Source: CAZJYI01 sp964550025 (GTDB taxonomy: Bacteria > Verrucomicrobiota > Kiritimatiellia > UBA8416 > CAYOBW01). Taken from it: a DNA stretch of 43,608 nucleotides. Shown piece after piece: positions 33,400 through 41,791 of this stretch (position 1 is the first letter of the stretch; every line of letters starts with the position of its first letter). The notes below the pieces were generated by a model, which was given only the letters and a program-made list of their open reading frames with translations, did not search any database and was not told the origin of the DNA. The DNA is taken from contig CAZJYI010000096.1 in the NCBI GenBank assembly GCA_964550025.1, forward strand, positions 1 to 43,608, in the 5' to 3' direction. The translations under genes were made by a program, and so were the position numbers.

Positions 33400-33505
33400 C
33401 GCCCCGCTCCCGCGGGGTGACCAGTAGGGCCGGCTTTCAAGCCGGCCGTTCCCCCGCCGGACAGCCCCCGGCGGAACGCTTCACCCCGCAGAAGCGGGGC
33501 GCTGC
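33396..33505. repeat. REP-like inverted pair, same family as 15357, with nested GTAG unit
   Basis: The left arm at 33396-33420 is identical to the left arm at 15357. The right arm at 33481-33505 is its reverse complement with three mismatches in 25. A nested GTAG hairpin at 33424-33447 has stem GGCCGGC, like the nested unit at 15469. The TAG inside GTAG is the nuclease stop codon. Confidence 0.9.
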
Positions 33506-33539
33506 GGACCGCAACCCGTGACGCGGTTGTCCGCGCCTG

Positions 33540-35249
33540 TCACACCCGGAAGATGGCCCCCATCTTCTTACCCAGGAGCAGACTGGCGCCGAGGATCGTG
33601 ACGGCCAGGAAGACCATGGCCCAGACACCGAGGGCCGAAGCGACGTAGCGACCCGTTCCGACCAACTGGAACAGTTCGTAGATGGTCTTCGTGATGGGAA
33701 AGTAGTCCGCACGCTGGGCGAGCATCAGGCTGTCGGACACCTCCAGCATGCTGAAGGCGAACGCCAGCAGCGCACCCGCCAGCAGGTTGGCCGTGATGAG
33801 CGGCAACGTGACGCGCCGCAGGGCCCGCCAGGGAGGGGCCCCCAGGTTGGCCGCCGACTCCTCGAACACCACGGAGGTCTGCTGCAGTCCGGCAACGCAC
33901 GACCGCACCACGTAGGGCAGGCGGCGGACGGCGTACGCCGCCACGAGGAACAGCGTCGGGTTCGTGCGTACGTCGAACAGGCTCTGCAAGAAGACGCTGC
34001 TCTTGACCCAGGGGCGATTGCCGAGATACGAACTGATGGAGAGATAGCCGAAGGCCATGACAAGACCCGGCACGGCCAGGGGGATCATGGCCAGCCCGTC
34101 GAGTACGCCACGCAACTTGAGATCCGAGCGTACGACGACCAAGGCGATGGCGACTCCCAGGAAAAGGTTGAGGCCCACGGCGAGAGAGGAGAACACGAGG
34201 CTGTTGCGGATGCTGCTGACGGTCATGCCGTGGCCCAGGGCGTCGACGTAGTTCGCCGTCGTCAGTTCGGCCGGCAACACCGAGCGGTACCAGCTACCCG
34301 GCACGCCGAGACTCGTCATCACAACGCCAATGTGAGGCAGGAGCGCCACGGCTATGACCGCGACGAATGGCAGCGCGACCAGCAGGCCCGTTCCCGCACC
34401 GCATGGCCGCAACGTCCGCGCCGTGGTGGCCTTGCCCTGCATGGCGTAGGCCTTGCGTCCAAACAGCAGCTTTGAGACCGCGTACAGCGCCACGCTGAAT
34501 CCGAGCATGACCAGCACCAGCGCATAGGGAAAAGGGCTGGACCCGATTTCCTTGAGCGCGTCGTACACCTGCACGGAAGCGCAGCGGCTGTAGTTCATGA
34601 TCAGGGGCGTACCGAGTTCCGTGAAGCTCCAGATGAAAATGATGGTGCCGCCGGAGAACACGCCGGGCATGATCAACGGCAGCGTAATCCGCCGGAAACG
34701 GCGCCAGCCGGAACATCCCAGGTTGGCCGCGGCTTCCTCCATGGCGGGGTCGACGTTGGCGAGCGCTGCCGAGGCGTTGAGGTACATGATCGGGTACAGC
34801 CCCAGCGCCTGGAGCAGAATGACCCCGACGTAGCGGCCCCTGCCAAGCCAGTCGACGGCGCCCAGTCCCAGCAGGGCGTTGACGGCGCCGTACTGCCCCA
34901 GCATCTGCTGGAGCCCCATCGCGCCCACGAAGGGGGGCAGGACCATGGGAACCAGGAGCAGTGCCGTCAGGAATCCCTTGCCGCGGAACTCCCAGCGGTT
35001 TGCCAGCCACGCCAGGGGAAGACCGATCAGGATCGTCAGCGTCGTCGTGCCGATGGCCAGCCGCAGGCTGTTCAGCAGGCCTTCGGCATACACCGGATTG
35101 CGAAAGACGCCGGCAACGTATCGCAACGTGAAGCCCTCGTCACCGGCCAGGCCGCCCCCGACGATGCTGTACAGCGGCCAGATGAAGAGCAACCCGAAAA
35201 CGGCCATTGTGCCAAGGAAGATGATCCAGGCCGTGCCCCTGCGAATCAT
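33540..35249 (-). CDS. ABC transporter permease, fused FbpB/ThiP type
   Basis: Inner-membrane channel of an ABC importer, with two MetI-like halves in one chain (569 residues, about twelve membrane segments). Each half has its EAA loop for ATPase contact: EEAAANLGCSGWRRFRRITL in the first and EESAANLGAPPWRALRRVTL in the second. The fused layout is typical of iron(III) (FbpB), thiamine (ThiP) and 2-aminoethylphosphonate importers. It starts at an ATGA overlap with the binding-protein gene and is the third gene of a three-gene operon. The substrate is not determinable from this protein. Confidence 0.9.
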   Translation of the reverse strand: MIRRGTAWIIFLGTMAVFGLLFIWPLYSIVGGGLAGDEGFTLRYVAGVFRNPVYAEGLLNSLRLAIGTTTLTILIGLPLAWLANRWEFRGKGFLTALLLVPMVLPPFVGAMGLQQMLGQYGAVNALLGLGAVDWLGRGRYVGVILLQALGLYPIMYLNASAALANVDPAMEEAAANLGCSGWRRFRRITLPLIMPGVFSGGTIIFIWSFTELGTPLIMNYSRCASVQVYDALKEIGSSPFPYALVLVMLGFSVALYAVSKLLFGRKAYAMQGKATTARTLRPCGAGTGLLVALPFVAVIAVALLPHIGVVMTSLGVPGSWYRSVLPAELTTANYVDALGHGMTVSSIRNSLVFSSLAVGLNLFLGVAIALVVVRSDLKLRGVLDGLAMIPLAVPGLVMAFGYLSISSYLGNRPWVKSSVFLQSLFDVRTNPTLFLVAAYAVRRLPYVVRSCVAGLQQTSVVFEESAANLGAPPWRALRRVTLPLITANLLAGALLAFAFSMLEVSDSLMLAQRADYFPITKTIYELFQLVGTGRYVASALGVWAMVFLAVTILGASLLLGKKMGAIFRV

Positions 35250-37024
35250 GAGTCACCCCCCGCCGCCCGTTCCGCTTCCCTGTAACTTGCACGGAAAAAG
35301 CGCGTCCACTCACGGACGTAGTCGAGTGTGTCGTGGCGTTTGCGGATCGTCATGGCGCTGGACCAGGTGAGCGGCTCGGGGTTGTCCGGCAGGCGTTGCA
35401 GCAGTGCCATGGCTTCAGGCCGGCCGGCAGCACCATCGTGGCGGCGGATCGCAGCCCACGCGGCCTGCAGCTCCTCGCCGGCGTCAAGACACATGGCCCG
35501 AATCAGGTGCCGATGCACGCTGAAGTGCCGCGCGGTCCAGCGCGGATAGTAGGTGAACTGCCTGGCCAGGCGGTACGGGTTCACGTCCGGATTCCCCAGC
35601 GGGTCGACCGTATGTTCCGCATGCCGTTCGCCGGCGGCCTGAAACGCGGGGAGGTCGGACGGATAGAAGTCGGCCCGAATCGGCAAACGGCGCAGGGCAA
35701 ACCGCCTCGGACCGCCGGGCGTGCCCGTCGCATAGTTCCACAGCTTCTGACCATCCTCGCTCAGCACGAAACGGATGAAGCGCAAGGCCAATTCGCGGTG
35801 TTCGGCTCCCCGCAGCAAGCTGACGGGATCCGCACTGACGCTCGACCCCCCGACGGGCGTGACATAGCGCATGCGTTCGGATCCGTCCGGGGCCCGGCAC
35901 AGCTCGGACTGAAAGCGGCCGTAGAAGTCGATCGCTATCCCGGCAGCCGCGTTGCCCACGCCCACGTCCAACGGCACCTTGGACGAGGAATCCGTCACGT
36001 AACGGGCATTGGCTCCGATGCCCTGCACCAGCAGCACGCCGTTGCGCCAGCCCCGTTCGACGGCATCCTGGTAGGCTTGCGGCACGCCGTCCGGCACGGC
36101 GCCCGGCGGCAGCCGCGCCGCCTTGATCGCCGTCTCGAAACGCGCAACGTCGGCTGCGGCAAAACCGGCCGCATGCACGGCTCGGTGGCACTGCTCGTGG
36201 ATCATCATCTCGAACGCCTTGGCCATGCTGCCGCTTTTCGTGGGATCGGCCACGCCGAGCTGCCGGAAATAGCGGGGATCCGTCAGGTCTTCCCAGGCGG
36301 CCGGCGGGGTCCCGATACCGAGGTCTCTCAGGCGGTCCACGTTGTAGCAGATGCCGAACGTGCTGAGGGCGGTTCCGTAGAAGGTCTCCGTGCGCCATGT
36401 CTCGCCCCCCAGGCGTGCAGGAAAAAGCACATCCCCTTCGGCCGTGGCAACGGTCTCGGGCGGGGCCTCGCCGGGCGCCCAGGGGGGAACGGTGAGCCCC
36501 TGCGCCGCGGCCTTGCCGTGGTCGTACGTGCCGCCCCCGAAGAAGAGGTCGATCTTGCAGGAGAAAGCCGACGGAGAATCGAACGAGCGAAAGGCGGTGT
36601 GGAGCTCACGCTTCCGTTCCCATGCAGCCGACTTGTCGAGGTCCGCACGCACGTCGTGCGGCATCTGCGTTGGATCAAAGCGACGGTCCAGGACCATCTG
36701 GCCGCCGCCGTCCGGCCAATCGTGTCCCTGTCCCTCTCGCCACGCGCAAAAGGCGGCAACGTACTCGGCGGCAAGGTAGCGCATGATCTCGGTCGTACCG
36801 CCGATCGTGCGCCAGTCAATCTTGGCGGGTCGGCCATAGTGCTCAGCATGCCACCGGGCAAACGCCTCGCCGAACTCCGCCCGAATCGCGCGGTTGTGGG
36901 GAGAGACGACAACCAGGAGCGGATCGCCCTCACGCCACCCGAACGTCGCTTCGGGACGCCGGAAGGCAAAGGGCAACGCGATCACGACGGCGAGGGCCAG
37001 CAGAATGGATATGTTGCGGAGCAT
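35246..37024 (-). CDS. Periplasmic substrate-binding protein of the ABC importer, unusually long
   Basis: Type II periplasmic binding protein. N-terminal signal or anchor (MLRNISILLALAVVIALPF), then the first lobe (LLVVVSPHNRAIRAEFGEAF), the hinge region (STFGICYNVDRLRDLGIG) typical of Fbp/Pot-like proteins, GVADPTKSGSMAKAFEMMI, and the second-lobe motif (YVTPVGGSSVSADPVSLLRG). At 592 residues it is much longer than the usual 330-370; the additional mass includes an N-terminal insert and about 120 residues at the C-terminus. With no lipobox it may stay tethered by an uncleaved signal. Four-base overlap with the permease and 3-bp gap from the ATPase. Confidence 0.85.
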   Translation of the reverse strand: MLRNISILLALAVVIALPFAFRRPEATFGWREGDPLLVVVSPHNRAIRAEFGEAFARWHAEHYGRPAKIDWRTIGGTTEIMRYLAAEYVAAFCAWREGQGHDWPDGGGQMVLDRRFDPTQMPHDVRADLDKSAAWERKRELHTAFRSFDSPSAFSCKIDLFFGGGTYDHGKAAAQGLTVPPWAPGEAPPETVATAEGDVLFPARLGGETWRTETFYGTALSTFGICYNVDRLRDLGIGTPPAAWEDLTDPRYFRQLGVADPTKSGSMAKAFEMMIHEQCHRAVHAAGFAAADVARFETAIKAARLPPGAVPDGVPQAYQDAVERGWRNGVLLVQGIGANARYVTDSSSKVPLDVGVGNAAAGIAIDFYGRFQSELCRAPDGSERMRYVTPVGGSSVSADPVSLLRGAEHRELALRFIRFVLSEDGQKLWNYATGTPGGPRRFALRRLPIRADFYPSDLPAFQAAGERHAEHTVDPLGNPDVNPYRLARQFTYYPRWTARHFSVHRHLIRAMCLDAGEELQAAWAAIRRHDGAAGRPEAMALLQRLPDNPEPLTWSSAMTIRKRHDTLDYVREWTRFFRASYREAERAAGGDS

Positions 37025-37027
37025 TGC

Positions 37028-38119
37028 CTACCTTGCCAACACGACGACGTCGGCCGGATCGATCCACACGTTGACGTCACGCCGTTCTTCGTGAGCTACG
37101 ATCCGCGGGTTCAGCTCGAAGGCGCTGAGAGTGACCGTCGGCCCTGTTCCCATGCCGGCGCCCGTCAGACTAACCTTGTGCTGCGCCACCTCGCCCAGAT
37201 AGACGGTATCGTGCACACTGCCCTGCAGCACGTTGACGCCTTCGCCGGGTGGCGCCCCCAGGCGGATGGCCTCCGGCCGCAGGGACACGGTCACGTTCCA
37301 CCCGTCCGCGAACGTGCCGGCGCCGACCGTGGTGGTCTTCAGCTCGCCGACGGCCGTGCGAACACGTACGTCGCCGCCGTTGACAACGGTGCCCTCCAGG
37401 AAGTTCGTCTCACCGATGAAATGCGCCACGAAACGCGATGTGGGCTGCCGATAGACACCCAGCGGATTCCCGATCTGCTCGATGCGCCCTTCGTTCATGA
37501 CCGCCAGGCGGTCCGCAATGGACAGCGCTTCCTTCTGATCGTGGGTCACGTAGATCGCGGTCAGCCCCGCCTCCTTGCAGATACGCCGGATTTCAACGCG
37601 CATTTCCATGCGGAGCTTCGCGTCCAGATTGGACAACGGCTCGTCCAGGAGCAGGCACTGCGGGTGCACGACGAGCGCACGGGCAAGAGCCACGCGCTGT
37701 TGCTGTCCGCCCGAGAGCTGGTTCGGTTTGGCATCGGCACGCTGGGACATCTTCACGAGCTCGAGGGCATCATTGACGCGTTCGGCAATCTCCCGGCGCT
37801 TCAAACGCCGCATCTCGAGCCCGAACGCCACGTTTTCCCGAACGGTCATGTGCGGCCAGAGGGCATAGCTCTGAAAGACCATCCCGGTGTCGCGCACGTG
37901 CGGAGGCAAGTGCGTGACAGCGGAATCCCCGATACGGATATCACCGCTGTCCGGATCGTGAAAGCCCGCAATACACCGCAGCAGCGTCGTTTTGCCGCAG
38001 CCGCTGGGTCCGAGCAGGAAAAAGAGCTCCCCGGGCTCCACCACGAGCGTGACATCGTCCACGGCCCGCGTGGTTCCAAAGGTCTTAGTGAGATGTTCCA
38101 GGCAAACCGAGACGGCCAT
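37028..38119 (-). CDS. ABC transporter ATP-binding protein, FbpC/PotA type
   Basis: Energises the importer. Walker A GPSGCGKTTLLRCIAG near residue 37, Q-loop VFQSYALWPHMT, signature LSGGQQQRVALARAL, Walker B LLLDEPLSNLDAKL and H-loop YVTHDQKEAL. A C-terminal TOBE region from about residue 240 (FIGETNFLEGTVV; VSLRPEAIRL) marks the carbohydrate/polyamine/iron uptake group. The 363-residue length is standard. It is the first gene of the operon ATPase, binding protein, permease. Substrate choice among iron, thiamine, polyamine or phosphonate cannot be made here. Confidence 0.93.
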   Translation of the reverse strand: MAVSVCLEHLTKTFGTTRAVDDVTLVVEPGELFFLLGPSGCGKTTLLRCIAGFHDPDSGDIRIGDSAVTHLPPHVRDTGMVFQSYALWPHMTVRENVAFGLEMRRLKRREIAERVNDALELVKMSQRADAKPNQLSGGQQQRVALARALVVHPQCLLLDEPLSNLDAKLRMEMRVEIRRICKEAGLTAIYVTHDQKEALSIADRLAVMNEGRIEQIGNPLGVYRQPTSRFVAHFIGETNFLEGTVVNGGDVRVRTAVGELKTTTVGAGTFADGWNVTVSLRPEAIRLGAPPGEGVNVLQGSVHDTVYLGEVAQHKVSLTGAGMGTGPTVTLSAFELNPRIVAHEERRDVNVWIDPADVVVLAR

Positions 38120-38197
38120 GGCAATCCAACTCCCCGTTCCCGCGACTGCCGGAGAGACTAGGGCCTGCGCGAGAGGATTTCAACCCAGATCCCGCTG

Positions 38198-38920
38198 TCA
38201 CGCCGGCGCACTCGAATCGTCGTGAAGAGCCACCACTACCCCGCCGAACTCCCGGGCGAGATGCATCATGAACGTATGGAGAAGCAGGACGAGCGCCGCC
38301 ATCTCCAGGCTCTCCTCGATCAGCGAGCACAGGAAGTAGAAGGTGTTTGCCTGGCCATGGTGGGTTGCGTGATACCATCCGAGGCTCTCAATAAGGAGCG
38401 CGCCGGTCACATACATGCATCCGGCGATGATGACGCGCTTCCGCGTCCAGGGCGGCAATCTCAGGGTGAATCGCAGGTAAGACAAGCCGAAGAGGACCAA
38501 CAACCCGCCGTATGGAATGACCCACAGTGCCCGGCGAGACGTCTGAAGAACGGATTGCAGCGGCTCGGTGAGCTTCTCGTGCAATGCCAGGGCTTCATCG
38601 AGGGAGAGAAAGAGAAGGATCAGCGCCAGTCCCAACCAATGCAGGAAATGAGCGCGCCCCTCACGCTTCACCGCACAGGCAATCACCAGCGCGAGCAGGC
38701 CCGACACCGCAAGCTGTGCCGCCGTGAACAGCGCGGGGAAGTTCTTCTCCAGGCCCAGGTCGGTAAGGCGGGAAAAGAGCCAGACCAAGCCGGTCCGGTC
38801 AAACCAGGCAACGAGTATCTCGCCCACCAGATGCGCAGCCACCAGGACGACCACGACCCAGCTTAGAATGTGTGTCGTCTTCTGAATCGGTATCGACAGC
38901 TTCACACCGGTCGCACTCAT
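38198..38920 (-). CDS. Six- to seven-helix membrane protein, unknown function
   Basis: I do not recognise the family. There are about seven hydrophobic helices in 240 residues. Charged and histidine residues recur inside or next to the helices: LSLDEALALHEKL, ESLGWYHATHHGQ and LIEESLEMAAL. Such an Asp/Glu/His set could bind metal, as in ceramidase-like or CREST membrane hydrolases, but this is speculation. An AGGAG Shine-Dalgarno lies about 10 bp before the ATG. It stands alone between the ABC operon and an exported protein gene. Confidence 0.7.
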   Translation of the reverse strand: MSATGVKLSIPIQKTTHILSWVVVVLVAAHLVGEILVAWFDRTGLVWLFSRLTDLGLEKNFPALFTAAQLAVSGLLALVIACAVKREGRAHFLHWLGLALILLFLSLDEALALHEKLTEPLQSVLQTSRRALWVIPYGGLLVLFGLSYLRFTLRLPPWTRKRVIIAGCMYVTGALLIESLGWYHATHHGQANTFYFLCSLIEESLEMAALVLLLHTFMMHLAREFGGVVVALHDDSSAPA

Positions 38921-39023
38921 GACACGCCAGCTCCTGACTTGCCGGCATCATGTCGGGCGATGAACGGGAAGTCAAGATCGACGGAGTCCAGGCCCGGGTT
39001 CTGACCGCGGAACTCCGACCGTG

Positions 39024-39767
39024 TCATTCGCCCTCAAGAAGCTCGCAGCGCCGGATGACGTTGGTCCCGATCTGATTCCATGCCCGCTGCCACCACTTCT
39101 TGCCGGGCTCCCAGATGACGGTAACCCTGTAGTCGAAGCGGTTGCCATACCTGTTGCTGACAACGAGCGAAGACGTCACGTTGGTCTGTGTGAAGGATGT
39201 CGTTTGAACGATGGGCCGTTCCCCGAGAACGGACCGCCGGAAGACGCGCGTTTCGTCAACCCCACTCGTCGGGATCTTCGGGAAATCGTGTATTATGGTG
39301 TCGTCAGTGAAGTGTGGGCTAAGGTACGAATCGGCATCAAGCGCGTTGTAGGTCCGATTGGTGACAACACCGCGCAGCTGTGCGCTCACTTTCCGCGTTT
39401 CTGTAACGACCATCTCATCCATGCCGAAATACAAGAGCCAGTCGTGGACGTTGTGCGGTGGTCGATCTGGTGGTGCCGATACGCGCACAACAGCCGTCTT
39501 CTTTCCGGCACGGACAGTCACACGTTTGACCTTGTAGGCATAGTCTACCACATTCGTTGTCAGTTTCTGCAGACGAGGGTTCGGGGCATAGGGATCGTCC
39601 CGATTTATCAGAGCAGTGTCCTTGCTGATCCAGCGTCCCGGTACGGTGTAAGTGCTCCGTACCGTCCACTGATCGCCTTCCCGCCAGTCCGGCGCGTAGT
39701 CACCCCCTGCCATGACTCTGCCCGCACAGAGCATCACTGCTACCAGCAAAACCCTGAGGAACCTCAA
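39024..39767 (-). CDS. Exported beta-rich protein, unknown function
   Basis: Signal peptide (RFLRVLLVAVMLCAGRVMAG) followed by about 220 residues with many short beta-type stretches and a polar composition (YAPDWREGDQWTVRSTYTV); I know no matching family. The reading frame extends upstream to an ATG at 39866 that overlaps the toxin stop as ATGA, which could imply coupling. However, the additional 33 residues do not look like protein and delay the signal peptide, so I prefer the TTG at 39767, with AAGGG upstream. The start remains uncertain. Confidence 0.6.
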   Translation of the reverse strand: MRFLRVLLVAVMLCAGRVMAGGDYAPDWREGDQWTVRSTYTVPGRWISKDTALINRDDPYAPNPRLQKLTTNVVDYAYKVKRVTVRAGKKTAVVRVSAPPDRPPHNVHDWLLYFGMDEMVVTETRKVSAQLRGVVTNRTYNALDADSYLSPHFTDDTIIHDFPKIPTSGVDETRVFRRSVLGERPIVQTTSFTQTNVTSSLVVSNRYGNRFDYRVTVIWEPGKKWWQRAWNQIGTNVIRRCELLEGE

Positions 39768-39862
39768 GCAAGGCAGGCCCTTGAACGCCCCAGAACGAGG
39801 TCGAGAACCGAAGGCGATCTGCTCTTGACGACCCTGTGAGCCGGCCATGTCACAAGATGATC

Positions 39863-40360
39863 TCATGAGTCCCGCTTCACGATATCGATCACCTCGTTGA
39901 GTAGTCGTTCAGACAGGTAGAGGCTCGACCGCTGTCGAATCTCGACCAGGAGTCCGAGCACCGAGCTCCGCGCGCGAGTCCCGCGGCGGATGGACCGTAG
40001 CAGGATGCCGATCGTTCCGTGCACACGTAGCCCGCGTGATTCCCCAGCAAGACGAGCCGCGGAATCGTCGGTCAGGAAGAGTCCGGCTCCCTTCTGTTCC
40101 GCAAGTGTCAACGCGGCAGTTTCCCCAGCGTCCAGATTCAATGTCTCCACGAAGGCAAACAACTCTTCCGATGGGGGCTGCGTCACGGATGCTGTGCACA
40201 ATCCCGGGATACTACCGAGGTTCAGCGAAGGGCGATGCCTACGTACCTCTGCCCAGACTGTCTCCGGCGTCAACAGGGATGAGAAACCACCCAGGAGATC
40301 CAGGCAGTCAAGTTCATCAAGGTGTATGACTGGACCCGCGTCAATCACGACGACAGGCAT
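39863..40360 (-). CDS. PIN-domain toxin (DUF3368 type)
   Basis: Probable RNase toxin of a type II toxin-antitoxin pair. PIN acidic residues are in place: D in VVVIDAGPVIHLDEL, E in TVWAEVRRH, E in LDAGETAALTLAE and D in FLTDDSAARLAGES, followed by LRVHGTIGILL. The 165-residue length fits DUF3368 proteins. The ATG at 40360 lies 1 bp after the antitoxin stop, and it begins directly at the PIN fold; an upstream frame to 40510 overlaps the antitoxin and is unlikely. The antitoxin gene precedes it, as usual. Confidence 0.85.
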   Translation of the reverse strand: MPVVVIDAGPVIHLDELDCLDLLGGFSSLLTPETVWAEVRRHRPSLNLGSIPGLCTASVTQPPSEELFAFVETLNLDAGETAALTLAEQKGAGLFLTDDSAARLAGESRGLRVHGTIGILLRSIRRGTRARSSVLGLLVEIRQRSSLYLSERLLNEVIDIVKRDS

Positions 40361-40361
40361 G

Positions 40362-40556
40362 TCACTCGTCACCACGCAGCCCCCACTCCACGTCCGCGAG
40401 CATCTGCTTGCGAACGATGTCCGGACGGTGCGAATCAAGGAACCGGCGCAACGCTTCCACAATGGTATCGCCAATGTCCGTGCCCCATCCTTCCTTGACA
40501 AAGCGATCAAGTTGCTCTGCCAACTGGTCGGGGCATTGGATCGTCAGCGTTGTCAT
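40362..40556 (-). CDS. Ribbon-helix-helix antitoxin
   Basis: A 64-residue protein with a CopG/RHH-like start (TLTIQCPDQLAEQLDRFVKE), a following helix (DTIVEALRRFLDSHRP) and an acidic tail. It probably neutralises the adjacent PIN toxin and represses the operon. The ATG at 40556 has AAGGAGG about 10 bp upstream and starts at the predicted beta strand; the longer frame to 40613 is not supported. The pair is translated without a gap. Confidence 0.8.
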   Translation of the reverse strand: MTTLTIQCPDQLAEQLDRFVKEGWGTDIGDTIVEALRRFLDSHRPDIVRKQMLADVEWGLRGDE

Positions 40557-41076
40557 GGTCACATCACCTCCTTGAGACCATAGTGTAGGTCGTGAGACGC
40601 CGTGTCGCAACATGTGTTTTGCTGTGTTTCAGCCCTCAGTGTTCTGACTCAGGGCGTGATTCCGCATCCCTGCCGGACCGGGCTGACTTGTGTCGGGTCT
40701 TCGGCCCTATAGGTGTCCGGCACTTGGTTTCTTCCGTTCCACGCAATGCCGTGCGGGGACAGACCCTGTACGTCCAACTGCGCAGGCGAAGCGGACGGGG
40801 ACAGACCCTGCACGCGCTCCCCTCGCGAACCGGCGTCCGCGCCCGCTCAACGGGACAATATGACTCTACGTGAATTGGCGCACAAGGGCATTTATGTCAC
40901 ATGTCGGAGCATCACCGGGGACAAGCGACATGAGCTGTACCTCGTTGCAGCCCAATATCTTCCAGCGACGCGCAGCCTACAGCACCGCACTTGGCACACG
41001 CCATGCTATACTCAGAAACGCCAACCGGTTGATGGCATGAGACGAAGCAGAAACAACAACGAAGGAGGAACAAGGA
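40557..41076. other. 520-bp stretch without a credible gene
   Basis: It holds the antitoxin promoter region, two GGGGACAGACCCTG copies and the upstream region of hsp20 (TATACT at 41007-41012, without a well-placed -35). A frame from 40860 to 41129 looks like composition-driven nonsense. I see no RNA gene. No CIRCE operator (TTAGCACTC inverted repeat) precedes hsp20. Confidence 0.4.
40755..40810. repeat. Two direct copies of GGGGACAGACCCTG
   Basis: Identical 14-bp copies at 40755-40768 and 40797-40810, 28 bp apart; the reverse complement type occurs at 15296 and 41779. Confidence 0.85.
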
Positions 41077-41526
41077 ATGAGAAGTCTGGTAAAGGTAAGC
41101 CGGTGTCGGAATCCCTGGTCGGTGTTTGACGAGCTGTTCAATGACTCGCTGCTCTTTCCGCTGGAGAGGACGCGGCCGGCTGCGAACAGCGCTTTCTCCC
41201 CGCGGATCGAAGTGTCCGAGACGGAGAAGGAAGTGACGGTCAACGCCGAGCTCCCGGGATTGGACGAGAAGGACATCACCGTGGACCTGGACGAAGACAC
41301 CCTCACCATCCGCGGCGAGAAGAAGGGGAAGCACGAAGAGAAGGGCCGGCGGTGGTACCGTTCGGAAGTCACCTACGGCGCCTTCGAGCGCGTCATCCCT
41401 CTCCCCGCCCACATCAAGGGCGACAAGTCCAAGGCCAGGTTCAAGAAGGGCGTGCTGACGATCAGCCTGCCCAAGCTGGAAGAGGAGAGCAACCCGCGCC
41501 GCACGATCAAGGTCGAAGCGGCGTAG
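41077..41526 (+). CDS. Small heat-shock protein, Hsp20/alpha-crystallin family
   Basis: ATP-independent holdase chaperone forming oligomers in the cytoplasm. An N-terminal region (NPWSVFDELFNDSLLFPL) is followed by the alpha-crystallin domain (about residues 42-140): RIEVSETEKEVTVNAELPGL, VDLDEDTLTIRGEKK, YGAFERVIPLP, and the closing GVLTISLPK, followed by a short RRTIKVEAA tail carrying the I-x-V oligomerisation motif. The 149-residue length is typical. It has a strong Shine-Dalgarno (AAGGAGG, 8 bp) and its own terminator-like hairpin. Confidence 0.95.
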   Translation: MRSLVKVSRCRNPWSVFDELFNDSLLFPLERTRPAANSAFSPRIEVSETEKEVTVNAELPGLDEKDITVDLDEDTLTIRGEKKGKHEEKGRRWYRSEVTYGAFERVIPLPAHIKGDKSKARFKKGVLTISLPKLEEESNPRRTIKVEAA

Positions 41527-41549
41527 GCGAATACCCGCACGCCCGGCAA

Positions 41550-41580
41550 CCGGCGCCGGCGGCCAGTCCGCCGGCGCCGG
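41550..41580 (+). terminator. Terminator-like hairpin after hsp20
   Basis: A 13-bp perfect GC stem (CCGGCGCCGGCGG and its complement) with a 5-bp loop CCAGT, followed by CATTT; 24 bp after the stop. The T-run is short, so efficiency is uncertain. Confidence 0.6.
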
Positions 41581-41591
41581 CATTTCGTCCC

Positions 41592-41613
41592 GTAGCGCCC
41601 CGCTCCCGCGGGG
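41592..41613. repeat. Solo GTAG-hairpin (REP-like) unit
   Basis: The first 22 bp are identical to the left arm of the elements at 15357 and 33396, but no inverted partner follows. Confidence 0.85.
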
Positions 41614-41619
41614 ACACAC

Positions 41620-41748
41620 GTAGCGCGGAAGTCCGTTCCGCGCGTGAGCATGGCCGGGAAACGACAGGAGAGAGACGCGACCGGAGGGTCTCGTTCTCGC
41701 TTCCCATTCCCGCCCCATGCACCTGCGCGGAACGGACTTCCGCGCTAC
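41620..41748. repeat. REP-like inverted pair, GTAGCGCGGAAGTCC family
   Basis: The left arm at 41620-41642 has a perfect 23-bp reverse complement at 41726-41748. Each arm is GTAG plus an imperfect hairpin (GCGGAA to TTCCGC). It occupies most of the 342-bp gene-free stretch 41527-41868 together with the hsp20 hairpin and the neighbouring solo unit; I see no gene there. Confidence 0.92.
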
Positions 41749-41778
41749 TCGCGAGCGGCAAGCGTAGTCAGATTGTCG

Positions 41779-41791
41779 GGGTCTGTCCCCC
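41779..41791. repeat. GGGGTCTGTCCCC palindrome
   Basis: Reverse complement of the GGGGACAGACC motif of 40755, with a dyad centre; directly downstream of the REP-like cluster. Confidence 0.65.

Noticed and set aside
35333..38161. 942-residue open frame antisense to the binding-protein and ATPase genes
   Set aside because: Composition artefact; the minus strand has complete ABC motifs.
40990..41012. Heat-shock (sigma-32 or CIRCE) promoter for hsp20
   Set aside because: TTGGCA and TATACT are only 10 bp apart and no TTAGCACTC dyad exists.
40713..41129. 138-residue plus-strand frame upstream of hsp20
   Set aside because: Runs through GGGGACAGACC repeats into hsp20 with no start signal and no recognisable fold.
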